A stretch of 64,000 nucleotides of DNA from assembly GCA_023101725.1 (NCBI GenBank), contig JALJCO010007871.1:372001-436000 (forward strand), written 5' to 3'. This stretch comes from Atherinomorus stipes (lineage: Eukaryota > Chordata > Actinopteri > Atheriniformes > Atherinidae). Position numbers and translations under genes: made by a program. The notes below the pieces were generated by a model. It made no database searches. It had not been told where the DNA came from and saw only the letters and a list, made by a program, of their open reading frames with translations. This document shows, piece by piece, positions 27,755 to 41,798 of the stretch (position 1 is its first letter; every line of letters begins with the position of its first letter).

Positions 27755-28080
27755 AAATATAAGCATTTGTGCTCACAACGGCTTACAGAGCGCTTTGATT
27801 CAGCCTAAAAGAATCCCACTTTCTGCATCAGACAATGATTCTGTATCAAGAGGCAATTCATTTTCATATGGAAAGGCATTTGGCTGCAAAGATTGAATCA
27901 TCAGCCCTTGTTTCATTTTCCATGTAATTAAATCAGCTATTGAAAAAAAAAACTGAGTAAGCTGGCATGCGATTTAGGGAAAATTAGCATTTTTAATCAC
28001 AGTACATTACTTTAATAACTCAATAAATCTGTGGCAGCTGGAGCATCCGAGAATGTTGTCACAGCTACTTAGTTCTGAAT
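27755..28080. promoter_or_regulatory. Candidate conserved noncoding element
   Basis: Contains TCATATGG, CATGTAATTAAATCAGC, TTTTTAATCACAG and CAGCTGG-type words close together, matching homeodomain and E-box cores in repeat-free sequence. This is texture evidence only. Confidence 0.3.
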
Positions 28081-28289
28081 TTGCAGCTAATACAAGCTGA
28101 TGAGAATCATCCTGAGAGGAAAGAGAGAATAAAGGGAAAGGAGTTAAGAGTTAGGGAGAGGAGAGAAAATAAATCTAGCAGAGAGACACAGAGAGGAGAA
28201 GCCGGAGAGAGAGAAACAAAAGCATGGTTGGTGAGGAAGATGGGTGAACAGAGCCCAGGAAGGAAGACATATCACTGTGTTTGGAACAA

Positions 28290-28425
28290 AATGGGGCTTG
28301 GCACTTGTCCCCCTTCTTCCAGCTATTAACGGGTAATCCCTAATTAGCTCATCCCTCACCTCTGTCATACATGAGACCTGCTTACCCCTCATGCTGCTTT
28401 GTTGCTTGGGTTTGTTTGTGCAGCT
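28290..28425. promoter_or_regulatory. Candidate conserved noncoding element with paired homeodomain cores
   Basis: TAATCCCTAATTAG at 28334-28347 joins a bicoid-type core (TAATCC) to an Antennapedia-type core (TAATTAG), within about 130 bp of balanced sequence between a purine-rich tract and AT-rich DNA. Confidence 0.3.
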
Positions 28426-31400
28426 TAGCAATAGTAGCTGCCAAAGACGTTAAACAAGACTGAGTGACGAGAAAATCTCATTTGATTTTATTTTTAAAGC
28501 AGGATTTCTACAAGCAGAGCTTGTATGTAGAATAACAGAGGAGCTGGGAAAGCCAGAAAGTCCTGACCCACAGCAGAAACAGTGGTTTGCTACTCGTAAG
28601 TAAGAACAACACTAATGTGAAAACCTGGAAGTGCCGCTGAGATGTTTAACAGTAGCCGGCTTGTAGATTAACTCTTCCTTTTTATATCTTTGCACATTTT
28701 TTTCAAATATGTTTTTCTGTTTAAGAGAGAAACTCGTCACTTATTTAAACTACAGCTATTTAGGTATAAAACCACAATGGGCAGAACTGACCATTTATAA
28801 CCCACAGAGACAGGATGGAGCATGTGTGTGAGGTTAGCGTGCTTTTCCTTTAAAGGCTGAAGAGCATATGACTCTGTTTTTATGTGATGTTGTTGTTATT
28901 GTTGCCAAAACATGTAACCAATGAGATGTCAGTCACTCCACGACAGAAATAGATAATCAAGATTCCTTTCTTCAGTAATGATGTCAGCAAACAATGAAGC
29001 GCTGCATCCAGCTTTAAAAGGAGGGATGTTAGAAAATCCTAATCTACATTTAACCACTTGTGCAATGATGTATAACTGGTTAAATCCTAAAACTTCCAAG
29101 TTTGAGAAGCTGAATCCGGTATGAATGTGTGACTGCAGGAGTGTGTGGTCAGGTCATCAGAGAGATCCATCTCACCTGTTTAAGATACAGTGCTATAATG
29201 GGCTGAAGTCAGTCAGCAAGTCTTCCTTTCTCCTCTTGCCACCAAATTTTTGTACATTTGGTCTATTTAGTTCAATTTTAGTCTTAGTTTACATAAAACA
29301 AACTTATTTTTAGTTACAAATTATGCGTGCAGCTTCCTTCCTGCGCCCAGGCTTGTGCGAGGTCATGAGAATAAATTATTCAGTAAATAATAATAAATAG
29401 AAGCCACTTTAGCTTTAGTTTCCTCAAAGTTTAACAGTATGATTTTAATGATGCATTAACCTTCATAAAAGCTCATAAGGCTCATTTCAAATTGTTTTAA
29501 CAACCTAAGTTTGTTAGTTTTTTCCTTTCTTCTGTCATTTGTTTGTAAAAACCTGTTATTTACTACTTGATCACACTATGGTAAAAACATTGGTGTCATT
29601 GTAGAGCAACATTCCCTTTAATGACAATAACAATGAGTGTCAGCAGGTACAACCGAAAGTGAGAACTGGTGTCATATCAGCACGTGCATGCTTAGAAAAA
29701 ATGACTTTTTTTTTTTTTTATTTGCACGTGCAGTGTGCGGTCTACTTCTACTTTACTTCACTCTTTATTTTTTTGCTTTTAGGTTTGCAAAATTGCATAA
29801 TTGCTCTTTCTTTCTGCCAGATAATGCTTTATCTCTCCATCTTATCACCCCCTCTTCCTCTCTAGCTTTCTTGTTTGTTTTATAGCTGCTTGCACAATTA
29901 CAGAACTGCACCAGAAACCTACATCGTGTTACAGCCTAACCGTGAATCCCTAAGCAGAGGATCACACCTATGTTGCAGAAGCATGGATGATAACACTGAA
30001 AAATCCCAAATGAGATGTGAGATTTCATTGAACAAAAGCAGGACTGGCACATAAAAATACTACGGTGCAGAGGCAAGGTTCATTGACATATTTGTGCTCT
30101 GTCTTAGCAGCTCCATTGAGGAGACTGAAAAGGCTTGTCACAGCTGATACAGTCTTTTGATTCACTTAGCAGGCTTTGTCAAGTGCATGCTGGATTAAGC
30201 CTCTAAAAATCAACTGTGCAGCATGAGAGCATGCATGCACACTATAGCACCCACAAACCCACAAACAGCCATTAGCGTGGCAGTTGCAGAGTCCACTAAT
30301 TAGCTTATCATCTCAGCACCTCTCTGCCTCGTTGCACGGATCTGGTTTCAAACTACACTCTTCTGAAGGGTCGTAACACTGGTATTATGGCACTGGACAT
30401 GCAAGCATTCCCCTCTGGGGGCCAAGTAGTGACACAGAGTACTAGTAGTTTCTTCTATTGATTGTGTAGCTAACACTAAAATAGCACCCAAAGAGGCTCA
30501 GATGATTTGACAGGACACTTACAAGAAAAAGCTATTATAACGCCATGCCAGACTGATTTGGGAGGCTCCGCTGGATAGCTCGATCCATTTGCAGATCAGC
30601 CAACAGTGGATCAGAGGCAGCTGGATTTTTATAATACTAGACAAAAAAAAAAACCAACAGCTCACATTTGGAGAGCTGAATCTATCTGCCAGTTCCTTTG
30701 GCTCTCTAAAAATACAAATTTCAAAGTATTTTCACACCACTGTGACCAATCAGAAATTGCTATTATCATTCAGCCAAAAATACTTTAAAGAGAATCCACA
30801 AAACAAAACTTCCTTGAAAGTAAACAGCGTAATTTCCCCAAAGTTGGGAACATTCATCTTCTTCTTTTGTGGTTCATGAAGCTCTGTGGTCATTTCAAGA
30901 AGTAGAACACCGCTTTATTTTTAATGTTTACTAAAAGAAATTTTTTTTTTCAACCGTCAAATATAACCCTTTGATCTTAACACACTTAAAGGAAGTTTAG
31001 TTCATTTGTTCACTATTTATCAGTCATTAGAGGTTATGATAAAACTGTAAAATGTTAACTTTGCTGTTTGGTAATTGTAATCCGTCCAGTGTGAACTTGG
31101 ACTGTAATTTCAGTGGCAACATTTGCTTTACATTACAAATTACAATGTCTGGGAACATCTGTTATATGTTCCACTGCAGGCTGGTTACTGTGAGGGGGAA
31201 CAGAGGAAGTTTTAAAGATCCACACACCGTATATGGTGAGTAGTCCTGTACAGTTTAATGCACAGAAGGGGAACAACAACTGGGGTTTACATGTGACTAT
31301 ATATAAACATTATTACAAAGTCTGCCCCGGCACCATGGCCTTGTGGTTTCTGATATGGCAAAGCCGGTGAAATGGCAGAGAAGCCAATCTACAGTTTATA

Positions 31401-33362
31401 ACTCAACCACACATCAATAATAGAAAAAAACAGATTACAGTAAATCCATGGTTCAAAAGCTGCATACCTTTGAAATGTCAAAGGGGAAACCACAACGGAT
31501 AACTCATCTCAAAACTCATTTCAACTGCACAATGCAAGCTGTATTACAAATATTCAACAGCCTACTATTCCCTCCAGGTATTTTTCAGAAAAACACTCTA
31601 TACATTTTCATTTGAGATGAGAAGAAAGAAATGTATTTTTTTCACTGGCAAGCAGCCAAACCAAGTTAATTACATTCCAAATCTCCACTCAGCAACCCTG
31701 CTCGTGTTGTATTTCTCAAACTTCAACAGCCTCCTTGACTTTCTCTGAGTAATTGGAATCTTCCACTCGTCCACCCTTGTCATTACGCAGAGCAGCAGTA
31801 AGCACAACAAACCCAAAAGGAACAAGGAGATCTGGCGCCCAGAGTGAGCCGTTTTAGCCAGTTTGTAACCTCATCAGCACATTGTGATACACTTTCTCTG
31901 AAGTCAATTAAAAGAATATTAGGTGATGTGTACCTAGGAAGAGCTGATGCTGTTCTCCTGCTGAAAACTGATGATTATCCGTGACTAATGGAGGAAAAAT
32001 GCTGTCAAAAGAGAGGTCGCCATTTTCCCTTCTTCCTTGAAATAGTGCCCCCCCCCCCCCCAAAAAAAAAAAACAGTTCTCTTTGTGCTTTTTGTAAGGC
32101 TATTCATTCTTTACAAATCACAACGCCATGCCTCTGCATCTGAAAGACACCATACTTTCCAGACAATGGCTTGTGGTGCTAAGAGGCAATGCTTCGCAGC
32201 AAAAAAAGAAAAAGCCGTTCTGCAGCGACTGAAAACAAAACCCCACAGAACACCACAATTTTGATTAAAACAAATAAATAAGATGTTTTCAATTTAAGAT
32301 GTTTTCCACAGTTTTTTTGCTTTTCCATTTCCATTGCTGCAGAAGTGTGATTACATTTCCGATTAATATTCCAAACCATGGTAGAACACCAAAGGATGCT
32401 TTATAAAGCAAAGCGTTTAAAGTCTCTCTAGATTTCTTTCCTGTCATTTTTTTCCTTTTATTTTTTTTTTACTGCAAAGACAAACTATAATCTCAGAGGA
32501 GACCTCCCATTTACCCAGTGAGTAATTATGGGATGACAGGAAAATAAATCATCCATCTAAACGGGCAGTATGTGTAGATGTCTGTGTACACTACAACCCA
32601 GAAAAAGGTCCTGAAGTGACCAAAGTTCCTTGGAAGATATCAGCCATGTTGCCATGTTTGCTTTAGGAAGTCCTAATAACTCTTGATCTTCTGCAGTCTG
32701 CAGACTCCCCCACCCACGTACCCCTCCAAAAAGCCAATTTCTGCCTAGATTGGGAGATAATTAAAAAACAAATAAATGTAAATGGTTTAAAATATAAGTA
32801 ATTATACTTCTGTTTATGTACTCTGTCTCACATCTCTCTCCCTTGTTCTCTCTCTCTGTCACTGAATCTGAGAGCCCTGCCACATGCCAATGCCTTTGTG
32901 TGAAAGATTAAGTGAAACCAGGAGCGCCAGCAATGCTGTGTTTGCAGAGTGAACACACTCAAATTCAACTGCACCCACATACCAACATAGGCTACTGAGG
33001 CCTAAAAGACAGCTACTGTAGAAAAATCATGAAAAACCCAACACACTATCATGATAACTTAAAAAGAAATGTAAAGGCAAAATTAAAGCAGGTTCTGCAA
33101 CGATACACAAAAAGAAGCAAAAAGCAATTTAATTTCCATTTTGGTTCAGGGCTCTTTAAGATTGACTCTTATTATTATACCTGAACTGTCAGTGAAAAAT
33201 AAACCGACAATGAATACATAGAGAATAAAATTCCTGGAAAGTAAGATGTGGCTACAATGAAAATATTATGAACAAAGCCCAATAGTGCCAGAGGTGGTTT
33301 ACAAGACTAAGGCGGAGAGGGGCCCGAGGGGACTGTGGGTTTGTAGTGATAGGGAAGGGAGT

Positions 33363-33390
33363 CACTCACACACACACACACACACACACT
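33363..33390 (+). repeat. CA microsatellite
   Basis: About 12 CA units. Confidence 0.9.
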
Positions 33391-34479
33391 TGGCTCAGAG
33401 AGGCACAGACACAAACGGCACATGGCAGAGGACCAATCCTTGGTGGCCTCACCAGCTAACTTACTTCCTGTGCAACCCTGAAGTAACTCAGTCATGATCT
33501 ATTGATATGAAAAACATCTGTTGAAAAGGCCAAGCAGATACAGCTCAGTTTTCTTTTCAATCTGCACCACTTATGTGCATCTCAACCAAAAATCTTTCCA
33601 ATATAACAACTGTCATTACATGATTTATTACAGGGTTAGCTACTTAACATTAAACTAAGGTACAGTAATCTGTGGCTTGAGCTGTTGCTGCAAAACAATG
33701 CGATAAAATCTTTGTGGTCTATGTGTTCACATCTGTGCATGTGTTTATTTACACTGTACGAGAGTGGATGGGCTTGCATCTGCATGCAAGAGTCTGTGTA
33801 TGTGTGTGTGTGCACATCTACCTGCGAGGGAGCGTATATCTTAGAGTGTGTGTGCTCACAGGGCCCGTGGTCTTTGAGTGTGGACCTGAACCAGCCGTCT
33901 CCAGTTCTGTTTGCACAGGACATGCCTCACGAAGCTAAGACAACTGTTCATGTTTGCCCAGGCTTGCGAGCCTTTCTTAATACACCCGACAGCTGCATTC
34001 TTCGACAGCGCAGACACCGTGTTTATCAGTGTTTTTATACACGTATCCTATGGAATCGGTGGGATTATGGCATCTTCAACAAGCTTCTTCCTAAAGGGGG
34101 CACCCATCAGGAGGAGGAGCAGGAAGAATTCAACATTAACAATAAATCCCTTTAAATGCTGAAACTCTGAGAAATTCACTGTTGTTCTTATATAATCAAC
34201 ATTTCTCCACCTTGATTAGTTGTCTTTTATCTTATACTAAAGCCATGAATGCAACAAGGACTGAGTCATATGCTGCCTTTAGAGACTCAGCGTAAGTTCA
34301 TAAGAAAACCTACATGAAGTTTTTTGGTCATGCGAAACTGCATGATAAACACTTTTACTCTGTACTCTTAGCTTAAAACGATAAAGTCATCACAGTTCAA
34401 CACTCCATTCCCAGAGAAACGAGCTGAAAACAAAATAGCTGAATAAACTATGGGCTCTTTGCAGAGTGGTAAATATGAA

Positions 34480-34710
34480 AGTGAAAGATGATGAGCTCCG
34501 TCTGTGCTTATTTGAAATGTTGATATGGCTCTCTCGTGCAATGGTTACGCTAATTTATGTAGCAAAGCCTGCTTTACACAAATCTGCCAAGGCCAATAAC
34601 TGCACTCATAATCTCCAGCATCTAGAACAATCACTTTGCGGTCTATTTGTTTATGAATGACATGAAGCAATTAGCCTAATGAAGATCAGCTTTCTTGCTG
34701 AGGGAATTGC
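34480..34710. promoter_or_regulatory. Candidate conserved noncoding element
   Basis: Repeat-free block with ACGCTAATTTATG, CAATTAGCCTAATGAAGATC and TTGTTTATGAATGAC (forkhead-like TTGTTTA). A 64-codon open frame through it resembles nothing known. Confidence 0.25.
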
Positions 34711-34869
34711 ATCTTTCCAGCGCAATGAAATTTTTCTGTCTTTTTTTTTTTGGTCTCCACATTGGCATGCTGATGTCTTCATCATGAAACAATGGGAGCA
34801 ACAAAATGTTAATGTATAATGATTAGGAGGACGCGGTTCACAGTTGGGATTCAAAAACTGTTGTAAACT

Positions 34870-34902
34870 TTAAAAAAAAAAGAAAGAAAGAAAGAAAAAA
34901 AG
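34870..34902 (+). repeat. A-rich tract with AAAG units
   Basis: Ten A followed by GAAA units. Confidence 0.85.
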
Positions 34903-36119
34903 AGACTGAACTGCGCACTTCCTGACCTGCAGACAAAACCACATGCATGTGGATACAGCTAAATGTCAGCAACGACAATAAGTTTAGTTGTTGCCCCTGG
35001 TAACCAAAAGACATAAAGCCGCATAACAGAAGGTCACAGCAGTTTGAATGTTAATATTGACTTTGACTTCTTGTAATAGCAAAGCCATTAATGCTACAAC
35101 TTTGTGATATACTGTCTAGCCACTAAGCGTGTTTCCCATAATTATTTCCAGTCAAACACACTAAGCAGGTTTGTTTATTGTTTGTTGGCTGTGAAGAAAA
35201 ATGTAATCAGCATTCTGTGGACGACAAAGGGAAACATTACTTAGAACAAGAAGCATTCAGTACAACAAGCAGTCAATCAAAAAGGTTGTGCTTTTTCATA
35301 TTGAAGTGTTGATGGAAAACAGATGAATCTGCTCTGAAATGCTACTGGAGCACAGAGCAAAACACACAGTCAGTATTCTCTTTTCATCAGCAGACAGGGC
35401 TCAAAGCAGGGCACAAAAATGGTTAAATAAATCAGATAAAGCAGCTCTCTCGCCCTCTCTCTCTTTCTCTCTGTCACACACACTCATGCACACACACATT
35501 TTTTAGTGAAATCCATCAATCAGCATTTCATGCAGTTTGGGTTTGAACCACACCAAATGCACTAAAACAATAAACGTCTGTCTTTCAAGTTGCTATCTGG
35601 ACTGGAACACATCTGGTGGCAAGGCTCATTTTGGTTTCCACACCGCTGAATGACATTACAGACTCAATGGCAGCCTGAAAAATAAAGTACCCCTAAAAAT
35701 CTCTTTACATTTTCCCTCCATCTTCTGCCCCTTCTTCTTTTCTCTTTCTCTATCTTTATGCACACACCGAATCTACTTCCCCCTCCCTGCACTAACCAGC
35801 TAACCCCTCAAATGCGATTTCATCAGCCCAACCCCCCCACCCCCTCCCAAACCAATCAAAAAGTGAATATAAAACAGCAGAAGGAAACTGGGCTGCACAA
35901 GGGAGGTAGTAGAAAGAGGGGGGGTGCAGACAGAGAGAAGAGAGAAAGAACCAGTCAAGGTGACTGCTACTGAGGAACCAGTGGCCTCCTGAGGTGAAGA
36001 CAGTTTAAAAAGCCTCTGCAGGACTGGACTCGACTTCACACAACTCACAAGTGTACGAAACGCACACCCAGCCTCCAGCTGAGCAGCCAAGAGTCAAGCC
36101 CAACTCTAGTGTCTGGGTT

Positions 36120-36395
36120 TCAAGGAGCTGTGACGATAATTAGGGTTAATGTGATTTAATGAGGGGCACGAGCTGGGGCCAGGGCTTTGAATCGCAATCA
36201 ACGTCAAATTTGGAATTAGTCTGACACCTTGTGATGGGGTGATGCTTCACAGTGGCTTATGGTCGGCCATTTGTGTTGATAGGGCCCACAGACCTGCTAT
36301 CAGTCTTATTCTTAAAGCAGTTTGAGGATTTCTCCTAATAAACCTGTCAGATTATGGTGTGATAACAGCACAGAGATGATCTGGATCGCAGCTTT
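36120..36395. promoter_or_regulatory. Candidate conserved noncoding element
   Basis: Balanced, repeat-free block with GATAATTAGGGTTAAT (36135-36150), TTTGAATCGCAATCAACG and CTGTCAGATTATGG. Flanks are low-complexity. Confidence 0.3.
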
Positions 36396-37269
36396 TCACT
36401 GCAAAAGTGCACTTGGAAGAGTTTTAATAATGTACTTTTACAATTCATTTCTTGGTAGTTAACACAATCAATCATTGACATAAATAGCCTGTTTCTATAG
36501 ACTTTGGTGATTAAGTAGCAAACCAGGCAGGATAGAATAAACTACAGAATCTATTTTCAGCCATTGATGACTTATGACCCTCTTAACACCTCTAGTAGCT
36601 CTGAGTCATGTCTGGTCTAGATTATAAAGTGCAGAGCAAAGTGATGAGACTGCAGCGGACTCTGGTTTGTCACCTTCTCCGGCAGGTTTAACTTTAAGTC
36701 TACAGAGGTAAATCACTGTTATGAAAAGCCGCATTGTTATCTAAAAAGAAAGCTAGCCTGAAAACATCCCTTGGAATCCTACATAAGTGCAGCAATGTAC
36801 GGCACCACTGATGCGACGGTGCAGAGGCTTTATTTGGTGTTGTAACAAAACGGTAGCATAGCTGCATAAACGTGAACATGAACATGAATGGTCAAGTTTT
36901 GCATGGCTCTAACTTATCCATCTAGCATGGCCTGAAAAATGTGGTTCACATAGTAAATCTCCCCATGTCTCAGTTGCATTTAAAAAAAGAAAAGAAAAAA
37001 CAATCCTCATAAACAGTCTGCTTTACTTCTGCTGTAATGGAGCATGTGCACCCAACACAATCTAAGCCCCACTGCTCTAAAGAATAGCACTGTAGCTACT
37101 TATCATTAACTCAAAGACACAATCAGCCCCAGGCGCTCCAGCTTCCCTGCATAACCTTTTGACATTGCTGCTGGGAAGGTAAATGAGAGAAGAAGTTCGA
37201 CACAGAGAGGGGGAGAAGTGCAGAGAAAGAGAGACTTGACTGTGAAAAGTGCCAGAGAGTGGGTAAAGC

Positions 37270-37285
37270 AAAAAAAAAAAAAAAA

Positions 37286-37375
<90 letters not shown>

Positions 37376-37386
37376 AAAAGAAAAAA
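37270..37386 (+). repeat. GAAA microsatellite, more than 20 units
   Basis: A run of about 16 A precedes about 24 almost perfect GAAA units. It is a long purine tract and likely highly polymorphic; it yields false KERKKERK and FLSFFLSF frames. Confidence 0.95.
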
Positions 37387-40300
37387 GCAGACCGTATAAT
37401 GATTTTTTTCTTTTTTTTTTTAAACAAACATAAAAAACAACGTCTACTTCATTACTTTATTCCATGTTATTTGTTCTGAGTTAACCGCCTGGAACTGGGT
37501 AAGAACAATAAACTCACCACTCTGAGAGTTCCCAGTTCCAGCAACTTAGACTGTATTTGGTTCACATTTGAGCCATGCACGGGTTAACATTTTCCCAGGG
37601 AGAACGGTTGGGATATTGCAACCTGGACTGACCAGTCAGCAGAATGTTATGAATGGGCACAATGAAAACCCCAAGTCCATGCTGTCAACCCAAGAATGCT
37701 TGCCTCCGTGTAATTAACTTCTCTCTGTGTACAGAACGAGGTAACGCTGAAATAACTCATTTTTTTCCCCCCATTTCTATTACGGTTGTGTTTCAAAGAG
37801 GAAAAGAAAGAGAAAAAAAATCACATTCTGAGAATTCAACATGGAATTTTTTTTTTCTGCCTTTCCTCACTTTGAAGTATCCCGTGACTAATACAGTGAT
37901 TTGGATAGTATTTGAAAAGGAACGAACCACTTGTGAAGGGGTGGTACGTGTTCTGCAAAAACCAGCCTCATTGCTCTTTGAGTGGACAGATGTCAGCTGC
38001 TTGTTACTCGCACTCATACCGATGCACAAGAAAGCATGAAAGAGTGAAATGTGGAAAAACCTGGATCAGGGTGTAGATGAGAGTTATCTTGTTAAAACAG
38101 ACTTCATACATTGCACCTTAAGGTTCGACAGCAATTATGTATGCAATGCACACAAAAACACAGTCCGTCATAAAATGTTTAAGTGTATATAAATAGCATG
38201 CAGTAAGTTGGAACAGACTGCAGCTATGTAAAGAATAACATCTGCAAACCATTGGATTATAAACCTACAAAATAACTACAGTATAATTACACGAGAGGCT
38301 CTCTTGGGTACCGTGCAGTTAGAGGGGAGAGGGATAAGGAGAAAGTGGAGCATCTACAGTAATCTGTCCAACTTCATTTCACCGGAGTGATTCTGCCTGG
38401 GGGCATGCACAAGTCATAATGCATTTGACAAATAGTCTCCCACTAAAACAGGCATTTGCGAAGAAGTGGCCTTCAGCGCTGGTATACACAGCTGAGTGTA
38501 CACTGAGCAAACAAGCCTCCCACTCAGTAAGGAAAGATACAGAGAGGCTTCAAAAAGATTAGGAGAAATCTTGGGCGAAAAGTAAAGATGACTCACGGTG
38601 ATTGTGCAAGCGCAGGACAATGCAAGTTGGATGGAGTTGAGAAGAGCAGCAGAGCCGTGGGGTTCTAAGCGAAACACAAATCGATGCTTCTCTCCTGTGT
38701 TTGCCTTTGCCCTGTTCTGAAGTGTGGATGCACAGGTTGTTTTTATCAAGCGCTTTACAATAAGATGTAGAAACGCACAGGATGCTTTTTTCCCTCTGAT
38801 GACCTCTAAGATTTTAATGATTATTAATCAGATTCTGGTTTGTAAAGAGAAATGAAATGCGTACAAAAGCTGAGAGGTGCCAAAAGTAAGTTGCAACTTA
38901 TCAAACCTGCCCAACAAGTCATCATGGAAGAAGTAGCTCCTAGAATGAAGGTTAAAGTTGTCAGTTTTAAATCATTTTTAAAAAATGCCACTATGAAAGA
39001 GTTGGTGTCGTAATGTGCCCCAAGTAAAGGTGTTTAACATAGTTCATTTGAAAGAGGATAAGTGGGTAAATACTGGAAAGAATTCTGCCAGACAAAAGCT
39101 GAACATTGCAACTGTCATGAAGTGAAATGTTTTAGTGAGGCTAAGGCTTACTTAATAAACAAGAGGCTGATTGCATTTTGTTGAATTTAATGTCTAATTC
39201 TGAGAAAATTCTATCTTAAATTTAAGCTTCGTTCATACATTTGTGGCGTTCAATCATCCCGTCAGGGTGATCCATATTCCTGCCACGCATCAATCAACCA
39301 TCAGACTGAATGCAGTCAATCAGCCTGGGCCAGTTTCACTTTACACATTCTCTACATTCTTCGTATATTAACCCCTTCAGGTAGAAAACAGGATGAATAA
39401 GTCCTGGTTCATGCATTTACATTAACTGTCACTGTAACGAGGTTTTTACAGTTGCTCTCATTAATAGATGCATTTTGAATTTACGCAGCCATAACAGGAA
39501 GCAACAGCCTTTTATATATGGACTCTCATTTAGAATGTTGCTCACTTCCTAGTTTTGATGTACTGTACTGTGTTGTATAATCACACCAGTTGTTTTAACA
39601 CATGCTGAACATTTATACAGCTATACTGTAAGTGTAAATGATGGCGAATCAACACCTTCCACAAGGCCTTCGTTTGGGAGGGGTTTTTTCTTCACTTTTG
39701 AGCTTGCTAATACTTCAACTGTCCACATGAAAATATAACGTTACCACAATAACTATGACATGGTGAATAAACATATTTCTTTTTTCCTGCAAACTTCACT
39801 CGGCACCCATTACTTCTCCAGGAGGTCAACTCCATTCTGCTCCTGAAATAAGGCTGCCATAAAGATGAACTACTGCCAAAATGTCATACTAAGTTCCTGC
39901 ATCATTATTCAACATTTATGTGTAGTAGCAGGAGTACAGTGCAGATAATATGCCATTTTACATCTTAGTCACAGCTGTTACTTCAGTAATGACAATGTTA
40001 TATGACTCTGTCCTTGAAACCCAAACCTGTTCCTCAGCAGGCCAACAGTCTCCGTGCTTGCTGAATCATGATAACTTGTACAGTTCATTGTGTTAATACT
40101 GCAAAACCTGGAACACAGCCTCAGTCAGAGGAAACCATGCCCTGTAAGTTTAAATACACACTTGCAGTCAAACTGAATATGTATTTGTGTGCCAGACTCA
40201 CCCACACCCACTCTCAATTTTACAATTTAATCATAAGAACAACTTTGCGGGTGCTAATTGGGGTATTTTATAATGAGGATTAATTCATGTTGCAGTTTAA

Positions 40301-41298
40301 GGGCTGAAGTTGATATTACAGAGGATTTGAGTTTAAGAAATTCCCATTGAGGTTTTCTTCGAGGAAATGTAAACCCCTCTGCAAGTGAGCGCTGTGTGAG
40401 TGCGTGTGAAAAAGCTGCAAATTGCATGTGTTATACATGAATATACACAGGTAACAGTTTGTATGAACAGGGCAGATTAACAGTTCAAATTTTGCACTGT
40501 ACTATAATGTTTCCCTTTGTCATCAGCAAATGTTAACTGCCTGCTGGCTTCCCTCCAGGTGCAAAGGCAAGCAAACTCATTTGAATGGATACAGGCTAAT
40601 GCCGCCCTCTAACTCTGCCCAGAGTAGTTATTGATAAATGTTTACACAAGTTTTAACTTGACCACAGAAAAGTGACTTGTAATCTTGAACAAAGTCTATG
40701 TGTACTTTTCTTTTCTAGATGCCAAAGGTTTTTCTCTCTGTCTCTCTGCAAAGCAAAGAGTCAGGACTGTACACCACATGGCGAGAGTGTAACAATAGGC
40801 CTATTGACATTCCAGATAAATAATTTAGGGAATAGACCATATTTAGAAGCGTAATAGGATTTTTATGTATATATTCTTTTTCATTAACAACAAGCCTGTC
40901 AGTGATGATTAAACTCAAGGTTTAAAAAAATGCATTTGTTATTCAGTTACTTCGTGCGTAAAACCGCGGTTCATTTCTTGACTGTCAATAAACAGAAAAG
41001 CTTACAAAAAAATAATAATAATAATAATTACGATAAGGATTAAGGATTTCAACCCACCATGGTTGAGTTTTTTAGGTCGCTGATAAATGATTAATTCCTT
41101 ATAAGTTATTAGACGCATCACGATGTTGGATTTTACGCACAAAATTGCAGATAACCACGCGTATTACAATGTTCTGTTAAATATTCTTCATCTTGACAGT
41201 TGTAAAATCAACAAAAACGCATCGACAACCTTAGATAAGCACAAATGCCTGACGCGTTACAGATTACGAGGAAAAATTGACGGCTTTTGCATTAATTG

Positions 41299-41328
41299 TT
41301 TCCAGGCTGTGAGCTTTGCCATGTGGGA
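41299..41328 (-). promoter_or_regulatory. Intronic copy of the promoter motif
   Basis: On the minus strand this reads TCCCACATGGCAAAGCT, then CACAGC, then CTGGAAA. It matches the block at 42361-42393 with one mismatch in the first 17 bases and a different spacer. It lies about 470 nt inside intron 1, in the same orientation as the promoter copy. Confidence 0.35.
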
Positions 41329-41363
41329 ACTTTAGTGTGGCAGATAAACGTGCGTTTATGCAG

Positions 41364-41371
41364 TGACGTCG
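41364..41371. promoter_or_regulatory. CRE-like site (TGACGTCG)
   Basis: TGACGTCG matches seven of eight bases of the palindromic cAMP-response element TGACGTCA. It sits in intron 1 about 430 nt from the exon, 35 nt from the intronic motif copy. Short sites occur by chance, so functional weight is low. Confidence 0.25.
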
Positions 41372-41798
41372 GATGTGTCTCAGTCATACATTAAACAGTT
41401 TACCGGTCAAAAATAATATCAGTTAAGACCAAAACATGCGCACATTCAGTGTTTCTCCAGTTTGGACTGTGAAAGCAGCCCCATGCACTGCGAATCTGCA
41501 CACAGGACAACTATAGTACAGTTGGGTTCAGCTTAAGTAAGGTTGGAGTAGAAGGAACGTCCACTTGCACAATCAGAGCAGGTGTCACTGATAATAAACA
41601 CAAAAGATGTGCAACAAAGGTTAATAAAAATCTAATGAAGTCCGAAGCATTATCCAGAGGGAAGCAAAAGTGCAGCACTTGTCACTTATCAGCGCGGCGT
41701 GATATCAGACATTCACAATGTATTTCTGCGCAGCTTGCACTAGAAGCTGCCACATTTCACCCACTTTAAAAGACCGTAAAGTAGAGATAGTTGTTTAC

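Larger units (their letters stand above)
1..41798 (-). other. Intron 1 of the TOX-family gene (5' part, running off the left edge)
   Basis: The donor GTAAAC lies at 41793-41798 and everything to the left is downstream of it on the gene strand. I found no second exon; TOX exon 2 is short and could be missed by eye, but the TOX-family motif PPITPP and the HMG box were not seen on the minus strand. Long first introns are usual in TOX genes. Contents, left to right: simple AT-rich sequence and homopolymer runs (1-4339), a short fish repeat (4340-4622), AT-rich DNA with a TTTTA microsatellite and a G-rich tract (to 11.1 kb), a LINE (11.1-12.7 kb), a second short repeat copy at 18.8 kb, then mostly unique-looking DNA with microsatellites and conserved-element candidates listed separately. 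No RNA gene was recognised. Confidence 0.7.

Noticed and set aside
33685..34155. Plus-strand open frame of 156 codons
   Set aside because: Its first half is a TG-rich microsatellite-like stretch and the rest matches no known protein; there is no splice or promoter support.
36200..36245. Possible PPITPP coding word of TOX exon 3 on the minus strand
   Set aside because: ATCACCCCATCA reads in the wrong context with no open frame or acceptor around it.
37077..37433. Repetitive FLSF and KERK frames
   Set aside because: They are direct translations of a GAAA microsatellite.
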